Assembly: GCF_032854445.1 (NCBI RefSeq) | Contig: NC_088300.1 | Coordinates: 55,278,984 to 55,342,983 of the forward strand | Source: Liolophura sinensis | Lineage: Eukaryota; Mollusca; Polyplacophora; Chitonida; Chitonidae | DNA length: 64,000 nt | Reading direction: 5' to 3' | Shown: in pieces, positions 59,602-64,000 of the stretch | How the letters are laid out: every line of letters begins with the position of its first letter | Position numbering within the stretch: position 1 is the stretch's first letter | Translations under genes and position numbers: made by a program | The notes under the pieces: generated by a model | Database searches by the model: none | What the model saw: the letters and a program-made list of their open reading frames with translations, nothing else | Told to the model about the DNA's origin: nothing

Positions 59602-61486
59602 GGACCAGGTATGGATGTTGTGTTGCAACTATCTGTAGCATTAACACAGCTTATATGTATACCAGGTACAACGCACATATATTTGTTGCTGTTTTTTTCC
59701 TTTATGAAGACAAAAAAATTCACATTTTTTCTTCATTACTCAGATTTATCATCGAACAGAACTAGTTCAAGCAAGCGAAATTAAATGCATATGTGCAACC
59801 TAAACGTATGAAGGAGGAAAATGACTCGGTACTTATATGAGAGGGATTCGCCAAACATAGTTTTGTAGAAATTCATCACATGTGAAGATTATTGCAGGTA
59901 AGTGCAAATGCAGTAAATATTTTGAAAATACATGTATACAGAGTCAAATCAACATTTCATTCAATGCAATTTTAGAAAATAGTAAGAATGAAGATAAATA
60001 TTTTCCCACGTATATATAATGTAAGAATATGCACCATATTCACGTCTGTGTTCACGAACAGCACAGGATTTACAACATATCTTAATGAAGCTAGCTTGTT
60101 TGGAACATCGAAAAAAGAAAAGCTGCTGCTAAACCGGATCGTTTATAATAAGGTGATGACACGGGATAATGGATATTAGCTCCTCGTTCTCTACGTCTGT
60201 GTGCTGCCCTTATGAATACTGTTGACAGCTAATTTTAGCTTGTCATATAAGACGGAGTGCAGGGTGCCCTTTATGTCAAGATGTAGTTTGAGATGCGCAC
60301 ACACAATGCAAGTTGTATACATACAGAGGAGGCAGCAGCCTTCCTCGACCGGTAAACATGTAACAGAGACCTGCAGTTTATAAAGTCTGCTGTCTGGTAT
60401 AGAGCTTACGAAACGTTACCATATACTAAATATATAAAATGAACAAAAGCGCAGATATAAAGCCTGATTACGAATCCTTTAAATAATACATCTGAGACAC
60501 ATCCTTTCGGACAATAACTATGGAATGCTATATGGTGACAACAGTAGAACTAGATTTCACGCCGAAAAACCCTGCTAAGCGATGAAAAGCTTGACTAAAC
60601 TTAATGAACTCACTTCACCAGGATTGAGGCAAATCTGCTTTATTTAATGCACCCGTAGTATTAAACGTTAACCACAATGCATGCCATTTTACACACAAAG
60701 AATATACCAATTGTTATAAAGTTAATTTGAAACCGCTATTGTGTGGTGAGATGGGTGACGCAGTCTTGGTCCTCATGACCTGATCTTTGATATAGCAAAT
60801 AATCGGGCAGCAAAGAGCACGATGTTGAACATTAACACACATCCCGTGTATAGAAATATTATCTAGTCCCTCACGTCATCTCAACCGACAACGATTACAT
60901 CATTCCTAGGCAAAATAGAAATCATTGTCAGTGCTGTCATATATAACTCTAAATCGACACACACGACATTTGTCCACAACGGCTGTGTGTTTACCTTACA
61001 TTGAAATGAAAAGGTCTAAATATGTACTTCCATCTACAATGTATCTGTGGTACAAAAAACACTTTAAAGGAAATACTTGCTGTTCATCTATACGACGTCT
61101 GTAATTAACGACAAGTTTATTTTTCGCAAATGAAATTTAACTATCGACACGAGTAAAACGAGTTACTTTGATTTAATCTGGATTTCTGCCTGGTTCATTG
61201 CAATTCGAATCGTAACTCTTTTGAATGTGTATAATTCAGGTATAGATTTAAAAAAACACGGAGAACTGACAGAATGTGCTAACATATCTTGTCACAAAAT
61301 TTTTTTGTTTACAAAAGCAAATTGCACATTTTAAAGCACTATACGTAGGCATTCGTTTCATTTCATTCGATGACAAACATTATAGAACAAAATTAGAGAA
61401 AGTAAAAACTCTTTATTTCATAAACCTGGCAATGGTATTATCCGTCAACTCGCCTGCAAGGTCTTACCAAATTCCAAATTAATAAA

Positions 61487-63048
61487 CTAGATGCATGTTT
61501 CCACATCCGTTCCAACGACACACCAGGTTATGCACGCACACGGATTTACCCATGAACAGGTGTTCATGTCATACGTATACGGGCACTGACAAGAATCTCT
61601 GTACATGCAGGTGTAAAGATCGTTCACGGAAGGGCTGAGTCTCTTTAGGTGGGATCGCTGTATGCAAGCTATTGACTCCGAGCTTTTCCACCAAAGAACT
61701 TGCTGTAAAAATTAAAATTGTGAACTTTGGAAAATTCTTTTTTTATTATTTTGCCGGAATGTATGTTTTATTTGTGATAAATAATCAAAAATATTTGTTG
61801 TTTTTTTTTAATCATTGATTCCCTGAGAAATCCGTGTAAACTTATATGTATTATCATATTATATACATAATGTTAAGTTGAAAAAGCTGTAGCTATTAAT
61901 GCAGGGCTGAAAAGGAAATGCCAGATTTAATCTGTTTTGAAAAAAGAACAGTTCCATTGTTCTTTTTTAATTTTCATATGTTTTTTGTTCTTCTGAAAAT
62001 CGAGACTAAATGGAATGTGATATCATCTCCTGCTTGTGTTCCCTACGATATGCTATCGTAACGGTTTACACTCGTATACACAGCCTATTGTGCGCTGTAT
62101 GTGTTTTACAACGTAAACTACACATTAGAATTGCGATTTATAACAAGCAATTTTATTAGACTAAGAAATTAAGCGCAAGTATTTTTGCAACACAAATATC
62201 ACAGAATAGTTTTTTTCATTGCTACTTTTGGGTGGAAAATACTGAGTAAATCGGCATTTTGAAAAAAACTGATATACGACGTTTAAATATTTATGAGTTT
62301 TATAAATGAGTCAGGTGCTATGCATCAACATCAGGCTGTTATTTTGAAAGTATATTATGATCGAGTTAATGAATACTCTTTTCCTGTCAGCAGAGATTCA
62401 TATTTCTGGTCAGAATTCATTCGGTTCAGGGGTATAATCTGATCTATAGTTCCAAAGGCTAACATTACAGTGAACCAGGGCCCGTTTTTATCAATCGTGT
62501 TATGATTTATGTTCAAAATTCAAGCAAAGCTACAATTAAAATGCTTTGCTCTGTGAAGTTTAAAATTTGCACACTGATTCTTTACAACAGAACAATGCTC
62601 CAACAGCAATGTGAGTTCTTTCCTGTTCTTACATAGTGTTTTTAAGCATGTTCAGTTTATGGCTTAAGTCTTGAATTGGTTGATAAATGCTAGCTCTGGC
62701 TCGATTTCACGCTTTTATCTAAGTTAGATTCGGATGTTATGCCGAAGTTGTGTTTGTTCCATCAAAGTTCCATAAAGTGACCAAAAGCTGCAAAGGGTGA
62801 TATTAAAAGTTTTTTTTAATTCATCTTATTTAGAAACTGTTTGCTTCGTCATAATTCGTCACAATGCTACATAAGTTTGAACGGTATTGCACGATGAGCA
62901 CGATGTGTGAGTTAAAGAGTATAACTAGACTAGAGTAGCTGTCTGATAACGTTAGATTGGATTGATATAACTTACCTGTTACACACCAACACACTGTTGC
63001 CCAGAGCAGCGGGATCAGAGCAAGAAGGAACGTAGGACGGGCTGACAT
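61487..63048 (-). CDS. Small secreted cysteine-rich protein, function unknown
   Basis: Two-exon model: 63048-62976 (ATG and a strong signal peptide, MSARPTFLLALIPLLWATV) and 61698-61487 (TAG), giving about 94 residues. After the predicted signal peptide come nine cysteines, crowded in the last 40 residues (CMYRDSCQC, NTCSW, NPCACITWC, ETCI). I do not recognise the family. Exon 1 leaves phase 1 at GTAAGT. Exon 2 is in frame from an AG at 61700-61699; a stronger-looking ACAG acceptor 4 bp upstream would shift the frame and stop after about 40 residues. Alternatively the signal exon may belong to the hexosaminidase gene 6 kb downstream on the same strand, but its phase does not fit that gene's first known exon directly. 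Confidence 0.5.
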
Positions 63049-64000
63049 GTCGAATGCCGGACAGACTCACACACACACTGCCACTGGATCAGATGTAGAC
63101 GGTGGGTGCCAGAGGGATTTCCTTCCGTGTGATCGGAGAGAGAGCGCTCAGGGCACGGAGACACAAGAGGCCTTCTTCATCCATGCAACCAGTCCCAACC
63201 ATACGCCCATAGAGACTTTTTAATATTCTCTCATTTGATAACGCGTGAGTTAGGCTAAAAAACAGGTGACGTCATACATGCGTATGTCTGTGTACTTTGT
63301 AAACATACAACTAATCCCACGTGTTTGTAAGTCATTGTGTAAGAGGTTCAGGCATATGGTGTCACTCAAAACAAAGACTGCACGGCCAAATGTATTCATA
63401 AAAACACTCCATCATGCAAATGAAAACATTTAATATCTCGGAAGGAGCAAACTGGAAGGAAGTTCAAGGTCTCAGACATTCAGAACTCACAATCCAGTGT
63501 ATAATCATCGACATTCACCGACGGAGTAGATCGGGCATGCTGATAAAAACTGAACAGTCAGACCACACTCCACATGCTTGAAATGTCTGGCTGAATCATT
63601 CATCTGTTGGGTTATTCGCTCACACAGAGCTAGACGGTTCGTGCGAAGCGGATACAGGCTGGAGATTTACAGGCTGAACAAGGCGGAATGTCACCCGCAC
63701 AGAGCCTGAACAGTACAGACCGTGCTACGTTAACGCAAAACGGCACGTCCGTGTGGATAACAAATCAACTGTACTGCAAACCTTGCAACAAGCACTGTTA
63801 TAATGTAATGTGTAATAAAACGCAATATGTAATAATTATAAGATGGGACAATAAATGCTGAAAACAAACTTGCTACAAATTGCGTTAAAGTCTGTAGGCC
63901 TACACTATGGAAATATTCACATCGCAGCTTACCAGGTGGTAGATAAACTAAGTTAAAAAGTATCCAAGCTAACTCCCGAAAAAATGGGATCAGGTAAACA
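63049..64000. other. Upstream flank of the cysteine-rich gene, nothing recognised
   Basis: Presumably the promoter and 5' leader of the gene starting at 63048. No exon, repeat family or clear motif was found up to the window edge. Confidence 0.4.

Larger units (their letters stand above)
55339..61486. other. Interval upstream of hexosaminidase exon, mostly unannotated
   Basis: Should contain the missing 5' exon(s) of the hexosaminidase gene. I found no convincing signal-peptide or membrane-anchor exon. It holds the inverted-repeat pair at 55.9-56.6 kb and the SINE at 59334-59601. Other open frames lack homology and splice support. Confidence 0.45.

Noticed and set aside
59376-59723. 115-codon minus-strand frame
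   Set aside because: Mostly inside the SINE at 59334-59601, whose target-site duplication shows it is an insertion.

Overview
The window is 64 kb of an intron-rich animal genome, about 60% A+T. It holds split genes with clear GT/AG junctions, several tRNA-derived SINE families and many minisatellites. The gene content (ITFG2, C2CD5, KIFC1-type kinesin-14, a GH20 beta-hexosaminidase, a two-membrane-segment channel subunit) and the repeat style suggest a marine lophotrochozoan such as a mollusc or brachiopod; the species is not identified. Most short open frames in the window are shadows. I rebuilt the genes exon by exon from homology, splice sites and reading phase.

Layout. (1) 513-602, minus: first coding exon of C2CD5, head-to-head with (2) ITFG2, plus strand, 1405-9286, 12 exons, complete at about 423 aa. 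(3) 9287-11150: intergenic, with two SINEs and a dispersed repeat. (4) 12585-34630, minus: a KIFC1-type minus-end kinesin with 12 shared stalk and motor exons and two alternative 5' ends, one a short-exon series from 34.6 kb and one a long first exon at 24.7-25.4 kb. (5) 37210-38758, plus: a BK-channel-beta/TipE-like auxiliary subunit. (6) 43872-55338, minus: a GH20 beta-hexosaminidase of 13 recognised exons with an unusual N-terminal extension; its first exon was not found. (7) 61487-63048, minus: a small secreted cysteine-rich protein of unknown function, rebuilt as two exons.

The genes look functionally unrelated: nutrient sensing to mTORC1, vesicle traffic, spindle mechanics, membrane excitability and glycan breakdown. 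What links them is genome structure. At five exon-intron junctions in three genes, the end of the exon together with its own splice site has been tandemly copied into the neighbouring intron. This gives ladders of decoy or alternative splice sites. In two cases the period is an exact multiple of three (51 and 54 bp), so use of a neighbouring site can keep the frame. This recurrent pattern is the most unusual thing in the window.
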